This document shows positions 43,953 to 52,757 of a DNA stretch of 64,000 nt, piece after piece (the first letter of the stretch is position 1; each line of letters begins with the position of its first letter). Origin of the DNA: Blastocatellia bacterium AA13 (lineage in GTDB: Bacteria > Acidobacteriota > Blastocatellia > UBA7656); NCBI GenBank assembly GCA_003222245.1, contig QHVH01000015.1:20033-84032 (forward strand), written 5' to 3'. A program made the translations under genes and the position numbers. The notes under the pieces were generated by a model. The model saw nothing but the letters and a program-made list of their open reading frames with translations. It was not told where the DNA came from and ran no database searches.

Positions 43953-45674
43953 ATGAGTACGAGAGACCTTGAGGATGCACCTCGAATGGACCAATTGACC
44001 GGCGTTAAGGCCGCGGCACAAAGCGCCAAGAAAATGGACACGGCTAAATCCGCGAGTTTGATCAGCGCGGCAGTCATGCTGAGCCGCGTGCTCGGTCTGG
44101 CGCGCGAGGTGGTATTCTCGACTCTCTTCGGGGCCTCGAAGAGTTACGCGGCTGATGCATTCGTTATGGCGTTCCGAATTCCGAATCTGCTGCGTGACCT
44201 TTTTGCCGAAGGCGCGCTCTCCAGCGCTTTCGTTACCGTCTTTTCCGGTTACGTCGTCACCAAAGATGAGAAGGAGGCCTTCCGTCTTTCGAACCTTGTT
44301 GCGACGACCCTGATTCTCACGCTTGGCGTTCTGGTGATTCTGGGGATCGTCTTTGCCGAGCCGATCGTCTTTTGGTTTGCACATGGCTATGTAAACGACT
44401 CCGCGAAATTTGCGCTGACCGTTCGGCTAACGCGAATAATGATGCCGTTCATACTCTTGGTTGCGCTTGCGGCGCAGGCCATGGGGATTCTCAATGCGCG
44501 AGACAGGTTTGGTATTCCCGCGCTTTCTTCGGCGCTTTTCAACGTAGGCTCAATCATCGGCGGTGTGTTCTTTGCCGTCTTGTTAACCGGGGGGCACAAC
44601 TTCGCGAGGCCGTTCGCCTCCATCCGGGAGAATCCAACCGAAGGCATCATAGGAATGGCATATGGCGTTCTGATAGGAGGGTTTTTCCAGTATGCCATTC
44701 AATGGCCGAGCCTTCGACGGGCGGGTTTCCGATTCAGACCGGCGATAGATTTCAGCAACCCCGGCCTGAGGACAGTTTTGAGACTGATGGGACCAGCGAT
44801 CATCGGCGGAGCAGCCACCCAGATAAATATTCTCATCAACGCCAACTTCGCTTCATATATTCCCGGCGACGGCCCCGCCGCGTGGTTGAACTACGCTTTC
44901 AGACTAATGCAATTCCCCATTGGCATCTTCGGTGTTGCCATAGCAACTGTGACCCTTCCTTCGGTTTCGAAGAGCGCCGCTCTGAATAACATGGACGAGT
45001 TCAGGCATACGATTGCGAGCTCAATCAGGCTGGCTCTGCTCCTGACCATACCTTCGGCTGTCGGGCTTGCGGTGTTAGGTCGGCCCATCATCGCCATGAT
45101 CTACCAGTACGGTCGATTCACGTCGGCCGATACCGATCACGTGGCGGCTACATTGGCTTGCTACGCCGTCGGACTTGCGGGCTATTCGGCGATCAAGATC
45201 CTTGCGCCGGCTTTTTACGCGCTTAATAACGCTCGAACGCCGATGATGATCAGCCTTTTCACGATTCTAGTTAATTTTGTGATGAACTGGAGCCTGGTCG
45301 GCTTGCTTCAGGAGAGAGGGCTTGCTTTATCGGTATCCACGGTTGCCCTGATCAATTTCAGTCTGCTCTATATAATGATGCGCAAGCGAATCGGCTCGCT
45401 GGAGGGAAGGGCGACATCAATTACGGTATTCAAGATAATTATCGCGGCTGGCGTTATGGGGATGGCCTGTTGGCTCGTCAGCGCTGGTATGAACTCGTTT
45501 ATGCCGGGCTTCGAGAACTTCTCCAAGGTCGTCGCGCGCCTGGTTGCGGTAGGGACTTCGGTTGCGTCAGGCGCGCTGGTGTTCTACATTGCCGCTCGTA
45601 TTCTCAGAATCGACGAGCTTGAGATTGCCACTGATGCCGTATTTGCACGGGTACTGAGGGCGTTCAAGCGTTAG
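43953..45674 (+). CDS. murJ: Lipid II flippase MurJ
   Basis: MurJ moves the peptidoglycan precursor lipid II across the inner membrane. The sequence has about 14 membrane helices and the early family hallmarks: VMLSRVLGLAREVVFSTLFG near residue 35-54, and FRIPNLLRDLFAEGALSSAF near 72. The ATG at 43953 is preferred. The longer frame from 43701 would add 84 residues (unlike MurJ), and CCTATAAAATCG lies just before 43953. The N-terminal 25 residues are a polar extension. The last part (after 500) contains the added helices seen in larger family members. No division genes are adjacent. Confidence 0.92.
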   Translation: MSTRDLEDAPRMDQLTGVKAAAQSAKKMDTAKSASLISAAVMLSRVLGLAREVVFSTLFGASKSYAADAFVMAFRIPNLLRDLFAEGALSSAFVTVFSGYVVTKDEKEAFRLSNLVATTLILTLGVLVILGIVFAEPIVFWFAHGYVNDSAKFALTVRLTRIMMPFILLVALAAQAMGILNARDRFGIPALSSALFNVGSIIGGVFFAVLLTGGHNFARPFASIRENPTEGIIGMAYGVLIGGFFQYAIQWPSLRRAGFRFRPAIDFSNPGLRTVLRLMGPAIIGGAATQINILINANFASYIPGDGPAAWLNYAFRLMQFPIGIFGVAIATVTLPSVSKSAALNNMDEFRHTIASSIRLALLLTIPSAVGLAVLGRPIIAMIYQYGRFTSADTDHVAATLACYAVGLAGYSAIKILAPAFYALNNARTPMMISLFTILVNFVMNWSLVGLLQERGLALSVSTVALINFSLLYIMMRKRIGSLEGRATSITVFKIIIAAGVMGMACWLVSAGMNSFMPGFENFSKVVARLVAVGTSVASGALVFYIAARILRIDELEIATDAVFARVLRAFKR

Positions 45675-45712
45675 CTCTTCGAGGGGATAGATTCCGATGT
45701 TCGCTCCCCGGC

Positions 45713-46762
45713 TCAAGCGAAGCTAACGCCGAGATCCCGTCCGAAGCTGAACTGCGGCCGTCGCCGCGATTTTATTGCTTTTGTTCCCGTCTGCGATAGC
45801 GAGGTAGCCAGAATCGGAATGGCGATTGTGGGATCGCAAAGCACGGAAATCGTCTTGGCGTCCCTGGCTACGCGTCCCCAGGTCTGGGCTTCTTCAAAGC
45901 TGCGGCCGGAAGTCGAGCCGCCTGGCGGAAGATCGATTCCTATCTCGATGCCATATTTGTGGCCCCTGATGGATTGCTTGATCATCGATGCGGTTATTTC
46001 GGTTTGTTGCAGAAAACTCTTTGGCGTTCCGGCTCCGAAATAAATAACCGATGTGCTGACCGAGCGCGCAAGAATCTGCGAGTTCTCGACTACGTCTTGA
46101 ATGACGTCAAACTGGAAGGGGTTCTTCCTGTCTATTCTCGATGTAGCGATTCCGACGCCGATGGATGAATCGGCTATACCCGGGCAGAAAATTGGGACTT
46201 TCGCTTTGTATGACGAAGTCAGGATACCGTCCTCGGTTGCGATCTCCGACAGCTCACGCCCGAGCAAATGAAGAAACTCGCGCGTCGAATAAGGACGCGA
46301 GTGATCGACCGTGTTGGAGAAGTTACCGACCCACTCTTCGGCTTCGCGAAATTCATGCTCGCTCGCAAGCGTGTCGTACATTCTGCCTACGCCTGCCTCA
46401 ACCAGTTCCGCGTCGGACATATCCGGAGAAGCCTGATAATGGTAGCGCCCAAGCGTCTCGTGCAGATCGTGAAAAAGGTTCGAACCGCTGGAGACAACAA
46501 CATCCACGTAGTGATTCTTTATCAGGTAGGCGAGCAGTCTACGCATTCCCGAGGATATGAGCGCTCCGGACAGGCCCATAAAAATCGTGGTATTGTCCGA
46601 GAGCATTTCGATCCAGAGATTATGGGCATCGGCGAGCGTCCGAGCCTGAAAGCCGGCGCCTTCCATTTTTTGTAGAATTCCTGAGATCGAACGATCGCGG
46701 TCTATTTGGACGGGCCGCGTCGGGGCAGTTAGATACTTTGAGCTCTTCTGTCTTCTCATCAT
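45713..46762 (-). CDS. Deoxyhypusine synthase-like protein lacking the catalytic lysine
   Basis: Deoxyhypusine synthase and its bacterial relatives transfer an aminobutyl group from spermidine or make homospermidine. The NAD-binding and core segments match: MGLSGALISSGMRRLLAYLI, VVSSGSNLFHDL, FCPGIADSSIGVGIA, FGAGTPKSFLQQT and PPGGSTSGRSFEEAQTWG. In the eukaryotic and archaeal enzyme the next residue after TWG is the Lys that binds the aminobutyl group (SWGK); here it is Arg (R297). The His pair of the loop GGGVxKHH is also replaced. It follows speA by 37 bases on the same strand. It may have changed substrate, or be a non-catalytic or binding homologue; the family is clear but the reaction is not. 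Confidence 0.85.
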   Translation of the reverse strand: MMRRQKSSKYLTAPTRPVQIDRDRSISGILQKMEGAGFQARTLADAHNLWIEMLSDNTTIFMGLSGALISSGMRRLLAYLIKNHYVDVVVSSGSNLFHDLHETLGRYHYQASPDMSDAELVEAGVGRMYDTLASEHEFREAEEWVGNFSNTVDHSRPYSTREFLHLLGRELSEIATEDGILTSSYKAKVPIFCPGIADSSIGVGIATSRIDRKNPFQFDVIQDVVENSQILARSVSTSVIYFGAGTPKSFLQQTEITASMIKQSIRGHKYGIEIGIDLPPGGSTSGRSFEEAQTWGRVARDAKTISVLCDPTIAIPILATSLSQTGTKAIKSRRRPQFSFGRDLGVSFA

Positions 46763-46799
46763 CTCGTTCTTGGTCCTTTAATGCGGCTGGAAGTGTCGA

Positions 46800-48698
46800 C
46801 TATTCCAGATAGGTATACCGGTTTATGTTGCTTTCGTATTGTTCAATCAGCGAGTTCGCGTCTTCTTCCGAAATCAGTCCGGCGCTGACTTTGGAGCCGG
46901 CCAATCGTCGGAAATTCTCCCATGCGACGTTCTTATCGTATCGAGCATAGGTGACCATATCGTTAATTTTGCTTCCGTGGACTATTTTCTTGATGTGATA
47001 TCGGCCGTCATCTCCAATCACGACGTGCGCCTCGTTAGGCAGCCCGAACAGATTGTGAAAACTTCCCATCACTTCCTGATACGCGCCGACCAGGAATATA
47101 GCGATAAAATATGGCTCGCCCCCGAAAGGATGAATTTCGAGAACTTCTTTGACGTCTTTGAGGTCAACAAACTTGTCGATAATGCCGTCAGAGTCGCAAG
47201 TGAGATCAACGAACGTGGCATAATCAGTCGGCGGCTCGTTGAGCCGATGAATGGGCATGACGGGAAATAACTGATTGATCGCCCAGTGATCCGGCACGGA
47301 TCGGAATACAGAAAAGTTGCAGAGATATTTCGAAGCGAGGATCTTCTTGAGCTCTTCGAATTCTTCCTCTTCGAGTCGCGAGGTGCTCGCAAATCGATAT
47401 GTCCGCGCGCAAACTTCCCAGAACAGCACCTCGCCCTTTGCGCGATCTTCGAGGCTCACAAGGCCAAGGTTGAATTGCGTGTGGAGCTCGTCTTTATGAT
47501 CCAGAGCGTCGTGATAATATTCGCGGTAATTCTTTGAATTAATGTCGTCGCAAAGCGCCTTTAATTCTACAACGACTTCCGCGTCGTCCTCGGTGACCGT
47601 GACCTCGGGCTGGTCATCGGCAAAGGTTTCGATCTCGTCCTGTATGGAGGTGACGAGCATCGCATGGTAGGCAGATACGGCCCGCCCGCTCTCCGTCACG
47701 AGATTCGGCTCGGGTACGTTCTCGTCCTCGCAAACGGACTTAATCGTGTAGACTACGTCGTTGGCGAATTCCTGAACCGTGTAGTTCACCGAAGCTTCGA
47801 AAGTCGTCTTGGAACCATCATAATCGACGCCGAGCCCGCCGCCTATATCGAGGTATTCGATATTTATGTGCATCTGCCTGATCTTGCAATAGACTCGGGC
47901 AGCCTCTTTCATTGCGTTCTTCACGCGCTTTATATCGGTAATCTGTGATCCGATGTGAAAGTGAAGGAGCTTCAGTGAGTCGAGCATTTGAAACTCAGTC
48001 AACAATCGAACACATTCGAGGATTTCAGAAGTGGTTAAACCGAATTTGGCCGATTCTCCGCCCGACGATGCCCATTTTCCCGATCCTTTTGAATAGAGCT
48101 TTGCCCGGAGACCGATAATGGGCCTCACGCCGGTCTCCTGAACCAGTCTTATAACTGTCTTGAGTTCATTTAACTTCTCGATGACGATGACTACGCGCTT
48201 TCCAATTCGCGTGCCCAGTAATGCGAGTTTGATGAATGCTTCGTCTTTGAAGCCATTGCAGACCAGCAACGACTCGACCGGCTGATCGAGCGAGAGCGCG
48301 GCGTAAAGCTCCGCTTTTGATCCGCATTCGACACCGAAATTATACTTAGTGCCCTCGCGCAGCAGTTCTTCGAGCACTTCTCGACGAGGATTAACCTTCA
48401 TCGGAAATACGCCGTAGTGATTAGCTGTATAGCTGAATTCTCTCGTCGATTCTCTAAAAGCGCGGTGGAGCTTGTTTAGTTGATTTGCGAGTATCTGGGG
48501 GAAACGGAGCAAAATAGGCAGTTGGACCTTTCGCTGCTCTACCAGATCGTCAATTAATTCTTTTATATCGACGAATCTGGGGTCTCCCTCCGCAGGATGG
48601 GCTATGAGATGGCCCTTTCGGTTAACCTCAAAGTATCCAGCTCCCCAATTCTCCACACCATAGGTCTGAATGACCTCGTCCAGTGTGACGTTCTTCAT
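46800..48698 (-). CDS. speA: Biosynthetic arginine decarboxylase
   Basis: SpeA decarboxylates arginine to agmatine, the first step of one polyamine route. The PLP-binding Lys is K101 in FPMKVNPRREV; the TIM-barrel motifs VECGSKAEL, HFHIGSQITDI and YLDIGGGLGVDYDG follow. AAGGAAATAG precedes the ATG. The 632 residues match the large SpeA group with its helical insertion. It is the first gene of a two-gene minus-strand operon with the deoxyhypusine synthase-like protein. No agmatinase, agmatine deiminase or spermidine synthase is in the window, so the fate of agmatine is not shown. Confidence 0.95.
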   Translation of the reverse strand: MKNVTLDEVIQTYGVENWGAGYFEVNRKGHLIAHPAEGDPRFVDIKELIDDLVEQRKVQLPILLRFPQILANQLNKLHRAFRESTREFSYTANHYGVFPMKVNPRREVLEELLREGTKYNFGVECGSKAELYAALSLDQPVESLLVCNGFKDEAFIKLALLGTRIGKRVVIVIEKLNELKTVIRLVQETGVRPIIGLRAKLYSKGSGKWASSGGESAKFGLTTSEILECVRLLTEFQMLDSLKLLHFHIGSQITDIKRVKNAMKEAARVYCKIRQMHINIEYLDIGGGLGVDYDGSKTTFEASVNYTVQEFANDVVYTIKSVCEDENVPEPNLVTESGRAVSAYHAMLVTSIQDEIETFADDQPEVTVTEDDAEVVVELKALCDDINSKNYREYYHDALDHKDELHTQFNLGLVSLEDRAKGEVLFWEVCARTYRFASTSRLEEEEFEELKKILASKYLCNFSVFRSVPDHWAINQLFPVMPIHRLNEPPTDYATFVDLTCDSDGIIDKFVDLKDVKEVLEIHPFGGEPYFIAIFLVGAYQEVMGSFHNLFGLPNEAHVVIGDDGRYHIKKIVHGSKINDMVTYARYDKNVAWENFRRLAGSKVSAGLISEEDANSLIEQYESNINRYTYLE

Positions 48699-48980
48699 CT
48701 ATTTCCTTCCCAAAGAATGTCTTGCTCATGTCAGGAAGACGGACACTGTTTCAAATAAGGCTTGAATCTACCAGAATAAGCCAGGGGTGTCAAAAACTTT
48801 TTCTTGTGATATTTGAGGCAAAAGTACCCATTCAGCGCGCTCAATACCGAGAATAACACGACTCCACTATGTCCTGTGTTTACGGTCATAAATACCCGCA
48901 ACGAAACGATGGGCTTTCGATTTTGATACGTTCAAATTTTGACGGGTCACAATTTCTTTATAAACGGTTCTGTTGCCTCT

Positions 48981-50324
48981 TCACGGCTGCGGATCCGGAG
49001 CGCCCGGCCTTCTGAGCCCGAACTTCTCGAGCCGATATTGAAGCGTGCGAAACGACAGACCCAGCAGCTTGGCTGCGCGAGTTATATTCCAACCAGTCTG
49101 TTCCATCGCCTGAATAATGAATGATTTTTCAACTTCTTCGAAGGAGATGCCCTCGGGAGGAAGCTTGAAATTAAAGGCGCTTGCCGGCGAGCCCTGCTGT
49201 CGGATTTCGATCGGGAGGTCTTCTACGTCGATTTCATTACCCTCGCACAGCAAAATCGCCCGCTCGATAGCCGATTCAAGCTGCCGCACGTTGCCCGGCC
49301 ACGAACTCGCCAGAATCACGTTTCGAGCCGAGACTGTCAGGCCTCGGATTGGTCGGCTCGCACCGACGCTGTGTTTGGCGACGAAGTAGTCGACAAGCGG
49401 TATTATGTCGTCCCGGCGACCGCGAAGCGGCGGAATCGTTATAGGAATAATATTGAGGCGATAATAAAGGTCTTCACGAAATCGCCCCTCTTTTACCATG
49501 CTCTCGAGATCTCGATTGGTCGCGGCTATCGCGCGAACATCAACCTTGAGGGACCGAGTGCCGCCGACGCGCATAATTTCTTTCTCCTGAAGCGTGCGCA
49601 GGAGCTTGGCCTGCATCGCCACGCCAAGGTCGCCTATTTCGTCAAGGAAAATAGTTCCGCGATCAGCTATTTCGAACAGCCCCTTCTTCTGCGCATGCGC
49701 CCCCGTAAACGAGCCCTTCTCGTGACCAAACAGCTCCGATTCGAGAAGGTTTTCATTTATCGCGGCGCAGTTGACGGCAACGAACGGCTCGCTGACGCGA
49801 GGGCTTGCCGAGTGGATGGCGCGGGCGACAAGTTCCTTACCGACCCCTGATTCTCCTCGTATCAGTACCGTTGAGGCCGAGCCCGCCACTTTGAGAATCA
49901 TCCTCTTCACTCGATCCATTTCGCTCGACTGGCCGACGATCTCAGTATCGAGGACGTTGAGCCTGCCGAGGGCCGTCTCAACTACCTTCAACAACTGATC
50001 TCGGTCTATAGGCTTTTCGAGATAGTCAAATGCGCCTCCACGCAGAGCCTCCTTCACCGACTCCACCGAACCATGAGCCGTCATCATCACTACTATTATT
50101 GAAGGGTCGGTTTTTATTAGTTCGCTCAACAGCGTCAGTCCGTCCATCCCGGTCATCAGGTAATCGGTGAGGACGAGGTCGAATCGATTCTCACGCGCGA
50201 AGCGGAGGGCTTGTTCGCCGCTTTGAGCCGTTGTCACATCGAATCCGGCATCTTCGAGAATTATCTTGTATGTCTCACGCTGGTTCTTTTCATCATCCAC
50301 GACCAGCACGTTCTTACGTGACAT
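48981..50324 (-). CDS. Sigma-54-dependent response regulator (NtrC family), paired with the kinase upstream
   Basis: Receiver (residues 1-120: phospho-Asp in LTDYLMTG), AAA+ with GESGVGKE, GSFTGA (sigma-54 contact) and GTIFLDEIGD, then Fis-type HTH (NITRAAKLLGLSFRTLQYRL) followed by a Pro-rich tail. Its ATG lies 11 bases inside the end of the histidine kinase gene. Its ribosome site AGGAG is in that gene too, so translation is coupled. The two genes form a classic two-component operon acting through sigma-54. Targets are not known; no GG-N10-GC promoter was recognised nearby. Confidence 0.94.
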   Translation of the reverse strand: MSRKNVLVVDDEKNQRETYKIILEDAGFDVTTAQSGEQALRFARENRFDLVLTDYLMTGMDGLTLLSELIKTDPSIIVVMMTAHGSVESVKEALRGGAFDYLEKPIDRDQLLKVVETALGRLNVLDTEIVGQSSEMDRVKRMILKVAGSASTVLIRGESGVGKELVARAIHSASPRVSEPFVAVNCAAINENLLESELFGHEKGSFTGAHAQKKGLFEIADRGTIFLDEIGDLGVAMQAKLLRTLQEKEIMRVGGTRSLKVDVRAIAATNRDLESMVKEGRFREDLYYRLNIIPITIPPLRGRRDDIIPLVDYFVAKHSVGASRPIRGLTVSARNVILASSWPGNVRQLESAIERAILLCEGNEIDVEDLPIEIRQQGSPASAFNFKLPPEGISFEEVEKSFIIQAMEQTGWNITRAAKLLGLSFRTLQYRLEKFGLRRPGAPDPQP

Positions 50325-51867
50325 TGTAACGCTCCTGTACGGTTATGCCGCCCGGCTGCGCGGCCGGCAGTTTCATGGTGAAAGTGGTCCCGGCGCCTTC
50401 CCTGCTTTCAACTTCAATCTTGCCGTTGTGTTCTTCAATAATCTTTCTTGTGACCGCAAGGCCCAGCCCGAAACCCGCCTGCTTGGTCGAAAAGTAGGGC
50501 TCAAATATTTTTGTCAGACTCTCGTCGCTTATTCCCGCTCCGGTGTCGGTAATGCTGATGGAAGTCAGGCCGTTCTCGCGATAGAGCCGGGTCGTAAGCC
50601 TGCCGCCGGACGGCATCGCCTGAAGCGCATTTATCGTTATATTAGACAAACACGATCTCAACCGTTCGGCGTCACCCTCGATCGTGAACGGAGCGCCATC
50701 GCCTTCGACGGCAATGCGAACACCTTGTTCATCCGCTTGAGGCCGAATCAAATCCATTGTTTCTCTCACCAGATGGCTCAGGTCAATGGGCTTTAAGTTC
50801 AATTTCGCGGGCCGCCCGAAATTCAGCAAGTCACTGACCATTCTGTTCAGCCTCAGAATCTCGTCTTTAATAGTCGATAAGATTCTGGAGAATTGCAGCC
50901 GGCGAGGCTCATCGGCTGGCGCGAACTTCGAGCTCACAAGATCTATAGAGAGATTAAGGACGTTCAGAGGATTCCTGATCTCATGCGCGACACCTTGCGT
51001 CAGGCGTCCAATGACCGCAGCCTTTTCGGCCTGGTTGAGTTTTTCTTCCAATTCGCGTTTGGACTTCAGTTCCGAGATCATTTCGTTAAAGGTGGATTCG
51101 AGCTGCCCAACTTCATCGCTTCGTTCAACACCCACGGAGAAGTCCAGATCTCCGGCCGCAACTCGACGCGCGGCACGGGCGAGTTCTTTGACCGGCTGGG
51201 TCACGCGCCACGCGACTATTACCGCGATAACGAGCGCGACCAGAAGCAGACCGGCCGTAGCCGCAAGCCGGTAATTCGAAAGCTCGCGGCTTTTGTCTGT
51301 TAGAAGTCTCGAAGCCTTATCGATGCGATTAATGATGCCCTGCTGCTGCTGAACGATGACCACCCAGTACAACCCCTTCGCGGTGGTGATCGGCAGGTTG
51401 TAGGTTTTTAGCGCGCCCTGGTGAGGTCCGTTTGGAATCTCGACTTCGCTTTCGACAGGATCGCCGATTCGCTCCTTGGGACTACCTTCTGGACGATCAG
51501 GAACGGGGATCTCGCCTTCTCTAAGAGTTGGCAGAGTGGTGTCTTTGACGTTGCCGCCTTCATCGGTGATGATGATGTGAGCGATCGTGGGGGGCAACAC
51601 AAGTTCTCCGCGCTCCATCTTCTCGTAGAGATAAGTCTCGGAGTTCAAATTATCCATAGCGACGCTCATAGCCTGCGCGAGGTCGCCAAAGCCGTCGCTC
51701 ACTGCATCATTCACCTGGAGGTTCTGATCGGCCACCACTCGCTCGATGCGACCCTGCACCACCTTGTCGAGAAGAATAACAACTGCAATCGTCAGAATCA
51801 GGAATAAAGTCAGCAGCAGCGTCAGCCGCACTCGAAAACTTGCCAGGAATTTCACTCGGTCAGGCAT
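50314..51867 (-). CDS. Membrane sensor histidine kinase (NtrB type, HAMP)
   Basis: Topology: transmembrane helix 1 at about 14-36, a periplasmic sensor of about 170 residues (37-205), helix 2 at 206-226 and HAMP (to 280). Then HisKA with the phospho-His in AHEIRNPLNVL, and an ATPase domain with N box ITINALQAMPSGG, DTGAGI and GFGLGLAV. It phosphorylates the NtrC-type regulator encoded just downstream, with overlapping ends. The periplasmic sensor has no recognised fold. The upstream 200 bases hold tRNA-Gly on the same strand, so the promoter of this pair is close to 51868-52031. Confidence 0.92.
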   Translation of the reverse strand: MPDRVKFLASFRVRLTLLLTLFLILTIAVVILLDKVVQGRIERVVADQNLQVNDAVSDGFGDLAQAMSVAMDNLNSETYLYEKMERGELVLPPTIAHIIITDEGGNVKDTTLPTLREGEIPVPDRPEGSPKERIGDPVESEVEIPNGPHQGALKTYNLPITTAKGLYWVVIVQQQQGIINRIDKASRLLTDKSRELSNYRLAATAGLLLVALVIAVIVAWRVTQPVKELARAARRVAAGDLDFSVGVERSDEVGQLESTFNEMISELKSKRELEEKLNQAEKAAVIGRLTQGVAHEIRNPLNVLNLSIDLVSSKFAPADEPRRLQFSRILSTIKDEILRLNRMVSDLLNFGRPAKLNLKPIDLSHLVRETMDLIRPQADEQGVRIAVEGDGAPFTIEGDAERLRSCLSNITINALQAMPSGGRLTTRLYRENGLTSISITDTGAGISDESLTKIFEPYFSTKQAGFGLGLAVTRKIIEEHNGKIEVESREGAGTTFTMKLPAAQPGGITVQERYNVT

Positions 51868-52031
51868 CTACATTAAATGGCGGGACGGCGCGGGTTGCCG
51901 TCAAGTCCTCTCGGTCTCCTCGCGCATATCTCCGCTGGTAGGAGTAAAAATCATACCACAGCAGAGCACCATGCCGGTGAATTGCACAGAGATGAGCTAT
52001 TACAGATTTCAGGGTTGGGCGTTTTGAAATT

Positions 52032-52106
52032 TGGAGCGGGTGACGGGGCTCGAACCCGCAACTTTCAGCTTGGGAAGCTGACACTCTACCATTGAGTTAC
52101 ACCCGC
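52032..52106 (-). tRNA. tRNA-Gly (anticodon CCC), CCA encoded
   Basis: Minus strand: acceptor GCGGGTG (5' end at 52106) pairs with CACCCGC, discriminator T and CCA end at 52032. The anticodon stem TCAGC/GCTGA holds loop TTCCCAA, anticodon CCC, which reads GGG. D arm ACTC/GAGT, short variable loop, and T arm GCGGG-TTCGAGC-CCCGT. All stems pair well. Confidence 0.95.
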
Positions 52107-52199
52107 TCAATTCAGAGTGCGGCTATGTTATGCCGCGATAGTATGGTTGTCAAATTGCGCTCTCAGGCTGGACCGCGGCACTGCGCGTTACAGACGATC

Positions 52200-52472
52200 T
52201 CATTCGTTATCACGCTTCTTTGTAACGTGGGGTTTCAATTTTCCGTAGCTTCCGAGCACTTCTGCCTTGTGATTGGGCGATCCGCTGTCCAGAATCACGT
52301 GCCGCACCATAATCTGCAGCTTTTCGCGCTTGCCGCCGAATCTTCCAGTGAGCGGTCGTTGTCCGGTCACGTCAACGAGACCTTCCCGGACCCAGTTCCA
52401 GAATTGCTTCTGAGTGGTCCAGAACTCGTTGTCGTTGGCACACACTATCCTGGCGGTTTTTTTAGCCTTCAT
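52200..52472 (-). CDS. Hypothetical protein, 90 residues
   Basis: I do not recognise this protein. It is basic overall, with aromatic residues near the start (NDNEFWTTQKQFWNWVREG), no membrane segment and a Lys-rich C-terminus (KKRDNE). The order of residues looks like a folded small protein (LQIMVRHVILDSGSP). A CAGG lies 2-3 bases before the ATG, a weak ribosome site. It stands 39 bases downstream of the DUF2905 gene on the same strand and may belong to the sucD transcript. The frame is intact. Confidence 0.65.
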   Translation of the reverse strand: MKAKKTARIVCANDNEFWTTQKQFWNWVREGLVDVTGQRPLTGRFGGKREKLQIMVRHVILDSGSPNHKAEVLGSYGKLKPHVTKKRDNE

Positions 52473-52511
52473 TGCCTGATCAATCGATGTTCTTTCCGGT
52501 TCTTTGAGTCC

Positions 52512-52757
52512 TTATCGACGCCTGACGAACCAGAGAATCAGAGTCAGAATCAAGCTTATGAGAATCGACGTCATCAATGGAAAATAGAAACGCCAGCCGC
52601 CGCGCTCTATGTAGATATCACCCGGCAGCTTTCCGATCCTCAGCCCGGAAAACTTTTCCAGAATGATCACAACGGCTCCGAGAGCCGCTATCACGGCGCC
52701 TGCAATCAGCAGGTATTTCCCGATTGTCCCTGGGCCGTCCATAGCCCGTTCGCTCAC
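52512..52757 (-). CDS. DUF2905 family small membrane protein
   Basis: Two membrane helices of 81 residues in all: [24 protein letters not shown] (10-33) and [19 protein letters not shown] (59-77). Between them lies the DUF2905 signature [17 protein letters not shown]. The GTG start at 52757 overlaps the stop of sucD (GTGA); an internal ATG at 52742 also fits. The overlap implies translational coupling with sucD. The function of DUF2905 is unknown. Confidence 0.85.
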   Translation of the reverse strand: MSERAMDGPGTIGKYLLIAGAVIAALGAVVIILEKFSGLRIGKLPGDIYIERGGWRFYFPLMTSILISLILTLILWFVRRR

